DNA of 64,000 bases from Buchnera aphidicola (Uroleucon sonchi). Lineage in GTDB: Bacteria; Pseudomonadota; Gammaproteobacteria; Enterobacterales; Enterobacteriaceae. Below are positions 19,498 through 28,444 of this stretch, piece by piece. The stretch is taken from positions 248,001 through 312,000 of the forward strand of contig NZ_CP047588.1 of NCBI RefSeq assembly GCF_011035165.1, written 5' to 3'. The translations under genes were made by a program, and so were the position numbers. The notes under the pieces were generated by a model. That model searched no databases. It was given only the letters and a program-made list of their open reading frames with translations, and had not been told where the DNA came from. Each line of letters starts with the position of its first letter. The stretch's first letter is position 1.

Positions 19498-20196
19498 ATG
19501 ATAGATGAACAAGAAAAAAAAATAAAAAATGTAAAATCTGAAAAACATCAAAAATATAATAATGAAAATAATGAAAATAATGAAAATAATGAAAATAATG
19601 AAAATAATGAAAATAATGAAAATAATGAAAATAATGAAAATAATGAAAATAATGAAAATAATGAAAATAATGAAAATAATGAAAATAATGAAAATAATGA
19701 AAATAATGAAAATAACAATTTAATCAATGAATTATCAAATGAGATATGTTTATTAAACAAAAAAATAATACAAAAAAAAATTGAAAGTGAACAAGATATT
19801 ATTACTCTTTATGAAAGAGTAAACAAAGACATAGAAAACGCTAGAAAATTTTCCCTAGAAAAAGTGCTTAAAGACTTTTTACCTATTATTGATAATATTG
19901 AGCGTGCAGTAGATTTAATAGAAAAAAACTCATCACAAGATATCTTTTTAAAAATAATAAATAAATTACAGAATATTAATGATTTATTTAAAAAATTTTT
20001 TACTATCTTTAGTATAACCAAGATAGATAGTTGCAATGTACCATTTGATCCATTAATTCATCAAGCTATGTCAATTCACTATACTAATACAGTAGAACCA
20101 AATCAAATTATTACAGTAATGCAACCAGGTTATACATTACATAAAATTCGTTTATTGCGTCCGGCTATGGTTATAGTTTCAAAAAATAAAACATAA
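19498..20196 (+). CDS. grpE: Nucleotide exchange factor GrpE with an Asn-Asn-Glu repeat insert
   Basis: GrpE drives ADP release from DnaK. The functional part begins near residue 72: a long coiled coil (Leu-Asn-Lys-Lys-Ile-Ile-Gln through Phe-Leu-Pro-Ile-Ile-Asp-Asn-Ile-Glu-Arg-Ala), then the beta-sheet wing ending Pro-Ala-Met-Val-Ile-Val-Ser. Before it, residues 20-70 are 17 exact copies of Asn-Asn-Glu encoded by a 9-base tandem repeat, making the protein 232 residues instead of about 197. The N-terminus of GrpE is naturally disordered, so this may be tolerated. An AAAAAGGA site lies 8-10 bases before the ATG. I saw no sigma-32 promoter upstream. Confidence 0.95.
   Translation: MIDEQEKKIKNVKSEKHQKYNNENNENNENNENNENNENNENNENNENNENNENNENNENNENNENNENNENNNLINELSNEICLLNKKIIQKKIESEQDIITLYERVNKDIENARKFSLEKVLKDFLPIIDNIERAVDLIEKNSSQDIFLKIINKLQNINDLFKKFFTIFSITKIDSCNVPFDPLIHQAMSIHYTNTVEPNQIITVMQPGYTLHKIRLLRPAMVIVSKNKT
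19558..19710 (+). repeat. 9-bp tandem repeat, 17 copies, inside grpE
   Basis: AATAATGAA is repeated 17 times without any mismatch over 153 bases, in frame with grpE, and codes for Asn-Asn-Glu each time. The unit is a multiple of three, so changes in copy number keep the frame. Perfect identity between copies indicates recent expansion by slippage. Confidence 0.98.
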
Positions 20197-20206
20197 ATAT
20201 CATATA

Positions 20207-20254
20207 TTTTAGATTTAATAATAAAAATATTTTTGAATATTATTAAATCTAAAA
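20207..20254 (+). terminator. Perfect 16-bp inverted repeat downstream of grpE
   Basis: TTTTAGATTTAATAAT at 20207-20222 is exactly complementary to 20239-20254, around a 16-base loop whose end bases also pair. It begins 11 bases after the grpE stop codon and is followed by a T-rich stretch, so it is probably the grpE terminator. The remaining ~390 bases to smpB are AT-rich with no recognisable gene. A smaller hairpin (20302-20307 with 20315-20320) lies in that stretch. Confidence 0.55.
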
Positions 20255-20648
20255 ATATTTTTAGAAATACTAAACATTTTATACAATTAATAATTTTGAA
20301 CATTCACATTTTTAGTGAATAAATGTTTATAATGACTATATCAAATTTATTACTCATTAATAATTAATTTAGTATTTAAAATCAATATATTGTTTTTATT
20401 TTGCATTATATTACATAATATTTATTATGCATGAATATTATTAGATTATATAAAAGTATTTATTCAAATTTATTGAAATTTAATATTCAATAGATGAATA
20501 TATTAAATTATCGATAAAATATTAGCAAATTTTAATTACCACATAATGTATATTACAAAATAAATTTATTTATAATCATCAAATGATATAATTTAATTAA
20601 ATCTTAATTGAAATTTTAAGTTATTTAAAATTTGGAATAAATTACATT
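20255..20648. other. Gene-free AT-rich spacer between grpE and smpB
   Basis: About 390 bases with stops in all frames. I looked for relic coding similarity, tRNA-like folds and promoters, and found only a small 6-bp hairpin at 20302-20320. The smpB promoter must lie here but is not distinguishable from the background of TATAAT-like strings. Confidence 0.5.
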
Positions 20649-21125
20649 ATGTCATATAAAATAAATGCTCAACAAAAAAAGTGTAAAATCGTATCAAATA
20701 AAAAAGCATATCATCATTATTTTATTGAACAAATTTTTCACGCTGGAATTGTGCTACAAGGTTGGGAAGTAAAATCTATCAGATCTGGTAGAATAAACAT
20801 TTCAGAAAGTTATGTATCAAACTATTTTAATGAAATGTATCTTGTTAATACTTTAATTCAACCTTTGTATATGTCTTCTAATCATATTATTTGCGATCCA
20901 AAGAGAAAAAGAAAATTATTATTAAATAAACATGAAATTGCATTATTATCAATGAAAAAAAATAATATAGGCTATACAATTATATCATTATCTATGTTTT
21001 GGGAAAAATCTTGGTGCAAATTAGAATTGGGTCTAGCAAGAGGTAAAAATAAACAAGATCAAAGAATAGATATTAAAAAAAGAGAATGGCAAAGAGAAAA
21101 GCTAAGAATTTTAAAAAACAAATAA
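20649..21125 (+). CDS. smpB: SsrA-binding protein SmpB
   Basis: Binds tmRNA and brings it to stalled ribosomes for trans-translation. The 158 residues match E. coli (160). The OB-fold core carries Gly-Trp-Glu-Val-Lys-Ser-Ile-Arg. The C-terminal tail is [14 protein letters not shown], the segment that enters the mRNA channel. The last 40 bases overlap the proposed start of tadA. The tmRNA gene itself is not in this window. Confidence 0.96.
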   Translation: MSYKINAQQKKCKIVSNKKAYHHYFIEQIFHAGIVLQGWEVKSIRSGRINISESYVSNYFNEMYLVNTLIQPLYMSSNHIICDPKRKRKLLLNKHEIALLSMKKNNIGYTIISLSMFWEKSWCKLELGLARGKNKQDQRIDIKKREWQREKLRILKNK

Positions 21126-21607
21126 TTTATAAAAATACTATACAATATAATAAAGATATATATTGGATGAAAATTGCTTTAAAATATGCATTTTTTGCTC
21201 AAAAAAAAGGCGAAATCCCTATTGGATCAATAATAGTTTATGAAGAACGTATAATTGGAATTGGATGGAATAGTTCAATTATTCAGCACGATCCTACTGC
21301 ACATGCAGAAATTATCGCATTACGTCATGCAGGTAAAACAATAAAAAATTATCGTTTAAAAAATAGTACATTATATGTAACATTAGAGCCATGCATAATG
21401 TGTTTTGGAGCAATTATACATAGTCGTATTCAACGTTTAGTATTTGGAGCAAATAATAAAAAATTTAATCAAAATCAATCTTTAAAAAATTTTTCTTTTC
21501 ATTCAGATAAAAATTATAATTTAAATATACAAAATAATATAATGCAATATGAATGTGAAAATATTTTAGTAAATTTTTTCCAAAAAAAAAGGAATAAAAT
21601 AAAATAA
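21086..21607 (+). CDS. tadA: tRNA-specific adenosine deaminase TadA
   Basis: Deaminates A34 to inosine in tRNA-Arg(ACG), needed to read CGN codons. The zinc site and catalytic glutamate are complete: His73-Ala-Glu75 (Thr-Ala-His-Ala-Glu-Ile) and Cys103-x-x-Cys106 (Glu-Pro-Cys-Ile-Met-Cys). The only ATG before the conserved Tyr-Trp-Met-Lys is at 21086, inside smpB, which gives about 14 residues more than E. coli. A rare ATT or ATA start after smpB is the alternative. The 40-base overlap suggests translational coupling. The gene is convergent with acpS, 12 bases away. Confidence 0.93.
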   Translation: MAKRKAKNFKKQIIYKNTIQYNKDIYWMKIALKYAFFAQKKGEIPIGSIIVYEERIIGIGWNSSIIQHDPTAHAEIIALRHAGKTIKNYRLKNSTLYVTLEPCIMCFGAIIHSRIQRLVFGANNKKFNQNQSLKNFSFHSDKNYNLNIQNNIMQYECENILVNFFQKKRNKIK

Positions 21608-21619
21608 TTTATGATTATT

Positions 21620-22000
21620 TTAGTTTTCTAAAATTACTAAAGCATAAGCATATAATTTTTGATCAGATATACTAACATGTATATTTTTACATTTTAACTC
21701 TTTAGATTTTTTAAATGCATTATTTAAAAATCTTAATTGAGGTTTTCCTAATGAATTATTATAAAATTCTAACTCGTTAAATTGAATACTATTATGTATC
21801 CCTGTTCCTAATGCTTTAGAAGCAGCTTCTTTAGCTGCAAATTTTTTAGCAAGAAAATGAATTTTTTCTTGTGATGCGATATATTGTTTAAATTCTTCTA
21901 TAGATAAAATTTTTTTAGCAAAATTATTTTTATATTTAAAAAATATTTTCTTAATACGTAATATTTCAATAAAATCAATTCCTATTCCAATAATAGACAT
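21620..22000 (-). CDS. acpS: Holo-[acyl-carrier-protein] synthase
   Basis: Transfers 4'-phosphopantetheine from CoA to ACP. The 126-residue protein has the family signature: Asp9 in Gly-Ile-Gly-Ile-Asp near the N-terminus and Glu58 in Phe-Ala-Ala-Lys-Glu-Ala-Ala, both magnesium ligands. It equals the E. coli length. In E. coli, acpS ends the rnc-era-recO-pdxJ-acpS operon. Here recO and pdxJ are gone and acpS follows era after 105 bases. Confidence 0.95.
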   Translation of the reverse strand: MSIIGIGIDFIEILRIKKIFFKYKNNFAKKILSIEEFKQYIASQEKIHFLAKKFAAKEAASKALGTGIHNSIQFNELEFYNNSLGKPQLRFLNNAFKKSKELKCKNIHVSISDQKLYAYALVILEN

Positions 22001-22105
22001 TATTAATATACACCTTGTAAAAAAAATTTTTTTTAAAATTAGTTAAAAATAACAGTATTTAACTAATTTTAAAAAATAGTTATATTTTTATTAATTTAAT
22101 ATATT

Positions 22106-22948
22106 TTATTTTACCCATATAAAAAGATGTGTTTTAGCGCATATTTCATTTATGATTTTTTGTCTTGAAATCATACTAATTTTTTTAATTTTTTCTCCAT
22201 GATGACCAATAACAATTTTTTTATGTCTTGAATTTTTGACTTTGATTATAGCAATAATACGAACATCTTTATTTTGATTAATCTTCAATGATTCAATATG
22301 TACTGTTATTAAAGCAGGCAATTCATCTCCTAAAAATAATATTAATTGTTTTCTAATAATTTCGGACAAGGTAAATAATTGAGTATTAGTTGTTACATAA
22401 GATCTAGGATATATATGTTGTTGCTTTGGTAAATATTTTATTATAATATGATTTAAAAAATTCATATGATTTGTTTTTTTAATAGAAATAGGAATAATTT
22501 CTATAATATTTTTTTTATTTTTAAGAAATTTAATTAAAGGTAATAAAATCATTTTATTATTAATTCTATCAATTTTATTGATAATAATAATAATTGGTAT
22601 ATTGTATTGTTGTATTTTATCGAAAATAATCTGATTATCTTGAGTCCAAAATATTGTATCGATTATGAATATTATTAGTTCTGAAATTTTTATTGTTTTA
22701 TAAAATTTTTCTTGTTCAGATATAATAGACTGTTTTTTTTGATCTATAATCATACCTGGCGTGTCTATATAAATAGTTTGATAAATATTTTGTGTTTTAA
22801 TACCAATAATATTATTTTGTGTTGTATATTTTTTTTTTGATGAAATAGAAATTGTTTTACCAATAATTTTATTAAGTAAAGTTGATTTACCAACATTTGA
22901 TTTTCCAACAATAGAAATATATCCACAATATTCTTGTTTTATGTTCAC
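22106..22948 (-). CDS. era: GTPase Era, slightly short at the C-terminus
   Basis: Essential GTPase that binds the 3' end of 16S rRNA during 30S maturation. The P-loop is at residues 15-22 (Gly-Lys-Ser-Asn-Val-Gly-Lys-Ser), with Asp-Thr-Pro-Gly (G3) and Asn-Lys-Ile-Asp (G4) following. The C-terminal KH domain has the Gly-His-His-Gly loop. The protein has 280 residues and stops at Trp-Val-Lys, where the E. coli protein continues for about 20 more. The first four bases of the frame overlap rnc, as in coupled translation. Confidence 0.95.
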   Translation of the reverse strand: MNIKQEYCGYISIVGKSNVGKSTLLNKIIGKTISISSKKKYTTQNNIIGIKTQNIYQTIYIDTPGMIIDQKKQSIISEQEKFYKTIKISELIIFIIDTIFWTQDNQIIFDKIQQYNIPIIIIINKIDRINNKMILLPLIKFLKNKKNIIEIIPISIKKTNHMNFLNHIIIKYLPKQQHIYPRSYVTTNTQLFTLSEIIRKQLILFLGDELPALITVHIESLKINQNKDVRIIAIIKVKNSRHKKIVIGHHGEKIKKISMISRQKIINEICAKTHLFIWVK

Positions 22949-23625
22949 TCTACACCTAATTGAATTAATGCTTTTTGTGCAGCATCCTGTTCAGCCTTTC
23001 GTCGACTAGAACCAGTTCCAATAAAACATTCAGCTATCATACTAATTTTACAATGAATAGTAAATAATTGATTATGAGCTTCACCATATACTTTTACAAT
23101 AAAATAATTTGGCAAATCTAAATGTTTTGATTGTAAATACTCTTGTAACCGTGTTTTAGAATCTTTTTGTTTTTCTCCAGGACTAATTTTTTCTAAACGT
23201 TTTTCATACCATTTTAATATCAATTCTTCTACTGTTTTAATATTACTATCTAAATAAATACTACCTATTAAAGCTTCTACTGTATTTGCTAAAATAGATT
23301 CACGCCGAAATCCTCCACTTTTTAGCTCTCCTTGCCCTAATTTTAAATATTCTCCTAAATCAAATTCATATGCAATTTCAGCTAAAGTATTTCCACGTAC
23401 TAAAGTAGCTCTCATACGACTCATATCACCTTCATTTATATATGGAAAATGTTGATATAAAGCATTCGCAATCACAAAACTTAAAATAGAATCACCTAAA
23501 AATTCTAATCTTTCATTGTGTTTACTACTGGCACTACGATGCGTTAATGCTTGTCTTAAAAGATCTTTATGAGTAAAAGTATATCCTAATACTTTTTGTA
23601 TTTTATTTGTTACAATATGATTCAT
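22945..23625 (-). CDS. rnc: Ribonuclease III
   Basis: Double-strand-specific RNase that processes rRNA precursors. Its length (226) equals E. coli. The signature Asn-Glu-Arg-Leu-Glu41-Phe-Leu-Gly-Asp45 is intact, and Glu117 is present in Thr-Val-Glu-Ala-Leu. However, position 114, an aspartate in E. coli and a metal ligand, is Asn here (Leu-Ala-Asn-Thr-Val-Glu). The dsRNA-binding domain (about residues 155-226) has Gly-Ser-Ser-Arg-Arg-Lys-Ala-Glu. It lies in the lepA-lepB-rnc-era operon, and its expected substrate, the 16S bracket helix, is conserved in this window. Confidence 0.96.
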   Translation of the reverse strand: MNHIVTNKIQKVLGYTFTHKDLLRQALTHRSASSKHNERLEFLGDSILSFVIANALYQHFPYINEGDMSRMRATLVRGNTLAEIAYEFDLGEYLKLGQGELKSGGFRRESILANTVEALIGSIYLDSNIKTVEELILKWYEKRLEKISPGEKQKDSKTRLQEYLQSKHLDLPNYFIVKVYGEAHNQLFTIHCKISMIAECFIGTGSSRRKAEQDAAQKALIQLGVE

Positions 23626-23735
23626 GTTATACCAATGTTAAAATATTTTAATTAATTATCTATAACAGGAAAAATAGAAAATTTAATAAAATTGAAATAT
23701 ATGAATATATAATAATTTTTAATATTTATAATATT

Positions 23736-24683
23736 TTAATATATATTTCCAATTCGATTGATACGTATACCAGTCGGCCATTCATTTTCATTTTTATCAA
23801 AACTCATCCATATTTTAATGGCTTTTCCTACTAAGTTTTCTTCAGGTACAAAACCCCAATAACGACTATCTAAACTATTATCACGATTATCTCCCATCAT
23901 AAAATATTTATTTTCTGGAACAATCCAAGTTAATTTTGGAAGATTTTTTTGCTGAAAATAATCTGTTGTTGGATTATTTATATTATTTAATAATAATATA
24001 TCATGTTTTAGAGTATTAATATTTTCTTCAACAATATTAAAACGTATTAAATCATATATTTTTTTTTGTTCTATTGAATCATTATTTACGTCAGAAAAAT
24101 ATATTTTTTGAAAAAAATTACTTAATTTAGGCTTAGAATAATGAATAATTAATTTTTTTGTACAATTTTTGGTATGTATATAATTAACACATATATGTAT
24201 ATGTTTTTTATGGCTATCATATATAATTTTATCTCCCGGTAAACCTATGATTCTTTTAATATAATTAGTATTATGATCATCTGGATGTCTAAAAACTGCT
24301 ACATCACCTCGTTTCGGATGATAAGTATTAATTAATATTTTATTCGTAATAGGCTCTTTGATGCCGTATGAAAATTTTTCTACAATAATAAAATCTCCTA
24401 TTAAAAGAGTAGGCATCATAGAACCTGATGGAATTTGAAATGGTTCATAAATAAATGATCGTACAATAAATATAATCAAAAAAATTGGAAAAAATGATGC
24501 TAATGATTGAAAAAAATATGTTTTATTATTTGATAATAATCTTTTTTCTAGCAATATATGATCATTTTTTATTCTTTTTTGATTTAAATAATAAATTTGT
24601 ATATTTTTAACGCGATAAATAATCCAAATTATTCCTGTCACGATTGTGCTAATTAACAAAAAAATAGTAAATATATTAGCCAT
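23736..24683 (-). CDS. lepB: Signal peptidase I
   Basis: Membrane serine protease that removes signal peptides from exported proteins. Two N-terminal membrane segments (about residues 5-24 and 61-78) precede the periplasmic domain. The catalytic dyad is Ser88 (Pro-Ser-Gly-Ser-Met) and Lys143 (Tyr-Ile-Lys-Arg-Ile-Ile-Gly). Box E (Gly-Asp-Asn-Arg-Asp-Asn-Ser) is near residue 270. The 315 residues are close to E. coli's 324. It follows lepA by 18 bases. BamA in this window is among its likely substrates. Confidence 0.96.
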   Translation of the reverse strand: MANIFTIFLLISTIVTGIIWIIYRVKNIQIYYLNQKRIKNDHILLEKRLLSNNKTYFFQSLASFFPIFLIIFIVRSFIYEPFQIPSGSMMPTLLIGDFIIVEKFSYGIKEPITNKILINTYHPKRGDVAVFRHPDDHNTNYIKRIIGLPGDKIIYDSHKKHIHICVNYIHTKNCTKKLIIHYSKPKLSNFFQKIYFSDVNNDSIEQKKIYDLIRFNIVEENINTLKHDILLLNNINNPTTDYFQQKNLPKLTWIVPENKYFMMGDNRDNSLDSRYWGFVPEENLVGKAIKIWMSFDKNENEWPTGIRINRIGNIY

Positions 24684-24701
24684 ATATATTTCCTTATAAA
24701 A

Positions 24702-26495
24702 TTATTTTTTTTGAGTATTTAAAATATCAAAAAATATTGTTTTAGGAACGTTTACATTACCTATTTGTTTCATTCTCTTCTTCCCTTCTTTTTGTTTTTT
24801 TAATAATTTTTTCTTTCTGCTAATATCACCTCCATAACATTTTGATAATACATTTTTTCTTAATTGTTTAACTGTTGCACGAGTAACAATAGAATTATTA
24901 ATAGAAGCTTGAATAACAATATCAAATTGATGCCTAGGTATTAATGTTTGAATTTTATTTACTATTTCTCGTGCACGATATTGTGCGTTTTTATAATATG
25001 ATAACATTGTTAATGCATCTACTTTTTCTGCATTTATAAAAATATCTATTTTTACTATTTTTGTAGTTTGAAAACACTTAAAATCATATTCTAATGAAGC
25101 ATATCCACGCGATATAGATTTTAATTCATCAAAAAAATTTAGCACTACTTCATTCATAGGAATATTATATGTTAATAATACTTGATGTGTATGATAAATC
25201 ATATTTATCTGAATGCCTCTTTTTTGAACACATAATTTTATTACTGATCCAATGAATTGAGTAGGAAGCAAAATATTGCATTCAACTATAGGTTCTTGAA
25301 TTTCTTGTATTTTATTTATATCAGGAAAATGAGCAGGACTATCTAAATAAATATTTTTTCCATTAATTAATTTTATTTTATAAATAACTGTTGGTGCAGT
25401 AGAAATTAAATCAAGAGAATATTCTCGTTCTAAACGTTCTTGAACTATTTCCATATGTAACAAACCTAAAAATCCACATCTAAATCCGAAACCAAGAGCT
25501 GAAGAGTTCTCTGGTTCATAAAATAATGATGAATCATTTAAACTAAGCTTACTTAATGCATCTCGAAATGTTTCATATTGATCAGATCTGAGAGGAAATA
25601 AACCAGCATATATTTGAGGTTTAATTTTTTTAAACCCTTGTAACATTTTATTTGCAGGATTATTTGTTTTTGTTAATGTATCTCCAACAGAAAATGCTTC
25701 AATATTTTTTATACCACAAACAATCCACCCTACTTCACCACAGTTTAATTGAGATCTATAAACTTTTTTCGGGGTAAAAACTCCTAATTTTTCAACAAAA
25801 TAATTATGTCCTGTACTCATTACTTGAATTTGATCTTTCTGAAACAAAGTGCCGTTTTTAATTCTGATTAATGATACTATACCTAAATAATTATCAAACC
25901 ATGAATCAATTATTAATGCTTGTAGAGGCGCATTGATTAAACCATTTGGCGCAGGAATGTCAGTAATAATACGTTCTATTAGTTCTATTATCCCTTCTCC
26001 TGTCTTAGATGAGCACCTAATTGCATCTAAGGCAGATATACCTATAATATCTTCTATTTCTCTACATACCTTATCTGGATTTGAATTAGGTAAATCAATT
26101 TTATTTAATACTGGTACAATTTCAATATTCATATCTAATGCAGTATAACAATTTGCTAATGTTTGTGCTTCTACTCCTTGAGTAGAATCAACAACTAAAA
26201 GAGCTCCTTCACATGCAGATAATGATCTAGAAACTTCATAAGAAAAATCTACATGACCAGGTGTATCAATAAAATTTAAATTAAAAATTTTATTATATTG
26301 ATTTTGATAACTAATCATAACACTGCGTGCTTTGATCGTAATGCCTCTTTCTTTTTCTAATTCCATCGAATCTAATACTTGATTAGACATCTCTCTTGCA
26401 GATAATCCACCACATATTTGTATTAATCTATCAGACAAAGTTGATTTTCCATGGTCAATATGAGCTATAATGGAAAAATTTCTTATATTTTTCAT
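24702..26495 (-). CDS. lepA: Elongation factor 4 (LepA)
   Basis: Ribosome-associated GTPase that assists translation under stress and 30S biogenesis. The G1 loop is Ala11-His-Ile-Asp-His-Gly-Lys17-Ser, with G3 Asp-Thr-Pro-Gly-His and G4 Asn-Lys-Ile-Asp. EF-G-like domains II, III and V follow, then the LepA-specific C-terminal domain ([14 protein letters not shown]). At 597 residues it is almost exactly the E. coli size. It is first in the lepA-lepB-rnc-era series and divergent from mnmA across 190 bases. Confidence 0.97.
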   Translation of the reverse strand: MKNIRNFSIIAHIDHGKSTLSDRLIQICGGLSAREMSNQVLDSMELEKERGITIKARSVMISYQNQYNKIFNLNFIDTPGHVDFSYEVSRSLSACEGALLVVDSTQGVEAQTLANCYTALDMNIEIVPVLNKIDLPNSNPDKVCREIEDIIGISALDAIRCSSKTGEGIIELIERIITDIPAPNGLINAPLQALIIDSWFDNYLGIVSLIRIKNGTLFQKDQIQVMSTGHNYFVEKLGVFTPKKVYRSQLNCGEVGWIVCGIKNIEAFSVGDTLTKTNNPANKMLQGFKKIKPQIYAGLFPLRSDQYETFRDALSKLSLNDSSLFYEPENSSALGFGFRCGFLGLLHMEIVQERLEREYSLDLISTAPTVIYKIKLINGKNIYLDSPAHFPDINKIQEIQEPIVECNILLPTQFIGSVIKLCVQKRGIQINMIYHTHQVLLTYNIPMNEVVLNFFDELKSISRGYASLEYDFKCFQTTKIVKIDIFINAEKVDALTMLSYYKNAQYRAREIVNKIQTLIPRHQFDIVIQASINNSIVTRATVKQLRKNVLSKCYGGDISRKKKLLKKQKEGKKRMKQIGNVNVPKTIFFDILNTQKK

Positions 26496-26685
26496 ATTAT
26501 TTTTAATATAATTTATTTTAAATATATTTTAACATGCGTAAAACACATTTTTTTACTTTTTTATAAAATTTTTAATTATTGAAATTTATATAAAATAATT
26601 TTTCAAAAAAATATAATTTACAAAAAAGATATAATATAATGTTACATATAAAAATTTTTTAAAAATAAAACACTGCAATTAATAT

Positions 26686-27813
26686 ATGAAAAATATAAAA
26701 ATAAAAGATACTAAAAAAGTAATTGTTGCTATGTCTGGAGGTGTAGATTCATCAGTAGCTGCATGGATGTTAAAAAATCAAAATTATCAAGTAGAAGGTT
26801 TATTCATGAAAAATTGGGAAGAAGATGATCGAGAAGGATATTGTAATTCTACTCAAGATTTATTTGACGCAGAAGAAATATGTAAAAAATTAAATATCTA
26901 TCTTCATAAAGTTAATTTTTCTGCAGAATATTGGGAATCTGTTTTTAAAAAATTTTTAAATGAATATAAGAAAGGAAACACGCCAAATCCTGATGTATTA
27001 TGTAATAAAGAAATTAAATTTAATGTTTTTTTTAATTATGCTATTGATGTCTTAAAAGCTGATTATATTGCTACAGGTCACTATGCACGTATCAAAAAAT
27101 ATAATGAAAAATATATGTTATTAAAAGGTATTGATAAGAATAAAGATCAAAGTTATTTTTTATATACATTAAGTAGTCAACAACTGAAAAAAATTTTATT
27201 TCCAATTGGTTATTGGAAAAAAAATATCATAAGAAATTTAGCTAAAAATATTAATATACGAATTTCTAAGAAAAAAGATTCTACTGGAATATGTTTTATT
27301 GGTCCAAAAAAATTTAAAAATTTTTTAAATTTTTATATTCCTGAACAAATAGGTGACATAATAACTATATCTGGAAAAGTAATTGGAAAACATAATGGTG
27401 TTGTTTATTATACCTTAGGTCAAAGAAAAGGTTTAGGTATTGGAGGTATAAAAGAAGCATATAACATGCCTTGGTATGTTGTAGAAAAAAATATTCAAAA
27501 AAATCAGTTAATTGTTGCGCAAGGAGGTAATAATATTCATTTAATGTCTATAGGTTTAATTGCTAAAAATATTCATTGGATTAACAATGATAATATAACT
27601 TTTCCTTTTTCTTGTACAGTTAAAATAAGATATCAACAAATAGATATCTCATGTAATATAGAATATAAAAAGTATAAACGTTTAAAAATAATCTTTGATT
27701 CTCCTGTTATTGCTGTAACACCAGGACAGTCAGTTGTGCTATATTTGTTAGAAATATGTATTGGAGGTGGAATTATCGAATCTAGATTACCATTATCATC
27801 ACTTGCATTGTAA
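26686..27813 (+). CDS. mnmA: tRNA-specific 2-thiouridylase MnmA
   Basis: Thiolates U34 of tRNA-Lys, Glu and Gln. The ATP-binding PP-loop Ser-Gly-Gly-Val-Asp-Ser-Ser is at residues 17-23. The two catalytic cysteines are Cys106 (Val-Leu-Cys-Asn-Lys) and Cys203 (Thr-Gly-Ile-Cys-Phe). The Gly-Gly-Gly-Ile-Ile-Glu C-terminus is conserved. 375 residues compare with 368 in E. coli. In E. coli, hflD and purB follow directly; here a 631-base gap replaces hflD. Confidence 0.96.
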   Translation: MKNIKIKDTKKVIVAMSGGVDSSVAAWMLKNQNYQVEGLFMKNWEEDDREGYCNSTQDLFDAEEICKKLNIYLHKVNFSAEYWESVFKKFLNEYKKGNTPNPDVLCNKEIKFNVFFNYAIDVLKADYIATGHYARIKKYNEKYMLLKGIDKNKDQSYFLYTLSSQQLKKILFPIGYWKKNIIRNLAKNINIRISKKKDSTGICFIGPKKFKNFLNFYIPEQIGDIITISGKVIGKHNGVVYYTLGQRKGLGIGGIKEAYNMPWYVVEKNIQKNQLIVAQGGNNIHLMSIGLIAKNIHWINNDNITFPFSCTVKIRYQQIDISCNIEYKKYKRLKIIFDSPVIAVTPGQSVVLYLLEICIGGGIIESRLPLSSLAL

Positions 27814-27829
27814 AAAAAATACGATAATT

Positions 27830-28400
27830 TTAATTATAAAAATATAAATTTAATTAATCTCTTGAAGATATATATCTATCAATTCATTTAGTATAATATT
27901 TAGCATTTCAAAAATATTTAATTAGTATATTAGAATCAATATTATCTAATTATTAAGAAACATATATATTATAAAATTTAATTAATATGATTACATTTTT
28001 AAATATTAATATCTATTTTAATTATTGCATTTCAATAATTAACTAATATATATATATTAAATTTTTATATATTTATAATAACTATTATTAATACGAAATT
28101 TTGAAGTATATAAAAATATATTTTAAAAAATATAAAATATATTGTTAATATCTAATTGGTATTATTTTTTAATAATATTAAAATAACTGATTAAATAAAA
28201 AGTTATGTTTTAAAATCATTACATTTGTAATAAAGAATGCAATTAATTTTTATAAGAATTAATGTATACAGGAAAAATAAATTATTTACTATTTTTAGTA
28301 TACATGTAATAGTTTATAAAAGTTATTTTACACTCATAAATTTTAATTAATTAATTTTAAAAATTTTATTAGCAGATAGAAAATAAAATATTATATTTTT
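27830..28400 (+). pseudogene. hflD: Probable remnant of hflD (ycfC)
   Basis: The mnmA-purB gap is 631 bases, almost the length of hflD (about 213 codons), which lies between these genes in E. coli. One frame shows faint colinear similarity to the end of HflD: Ile-Lys-Ile-Thr-Asp at 28177-28191 against Arg-Ile-Gln-Val-Thr-Gly, and Val-Leu-Lys-Ser at 28207-28218 against Val-Leu-Gln-Ser, with stops between. The rest is too decayed to align by eye. The identity rests mainly on position and size. Confidence 0.42.
28262..28305. other. Hairpin in the mnmA-purB gap
   Basis: ATGTATAC (28262-28269) is complementary to GTATACAT (28298-28305), and partial inner pairing extends the stem. It lies about 140 bases before purB. 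It may be an old terminator or a chance palindrome inside the decayed gene. Confidence 0.3.
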
Positions 28401-28444
28401 TTACAAAATTACTTAAATATAATTATACATATAAGATAGAATCT

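Noticed and set aside
19548-19760. Minus-strand frame of repeated Leu-Phe-Ser residues, and a possible CRISPR-like repeat
   Set aside because: It is the antisense of the grpE 9-bp tandem repeat. The copies are contiguous with no spacers, so it is not a CRISPR array.
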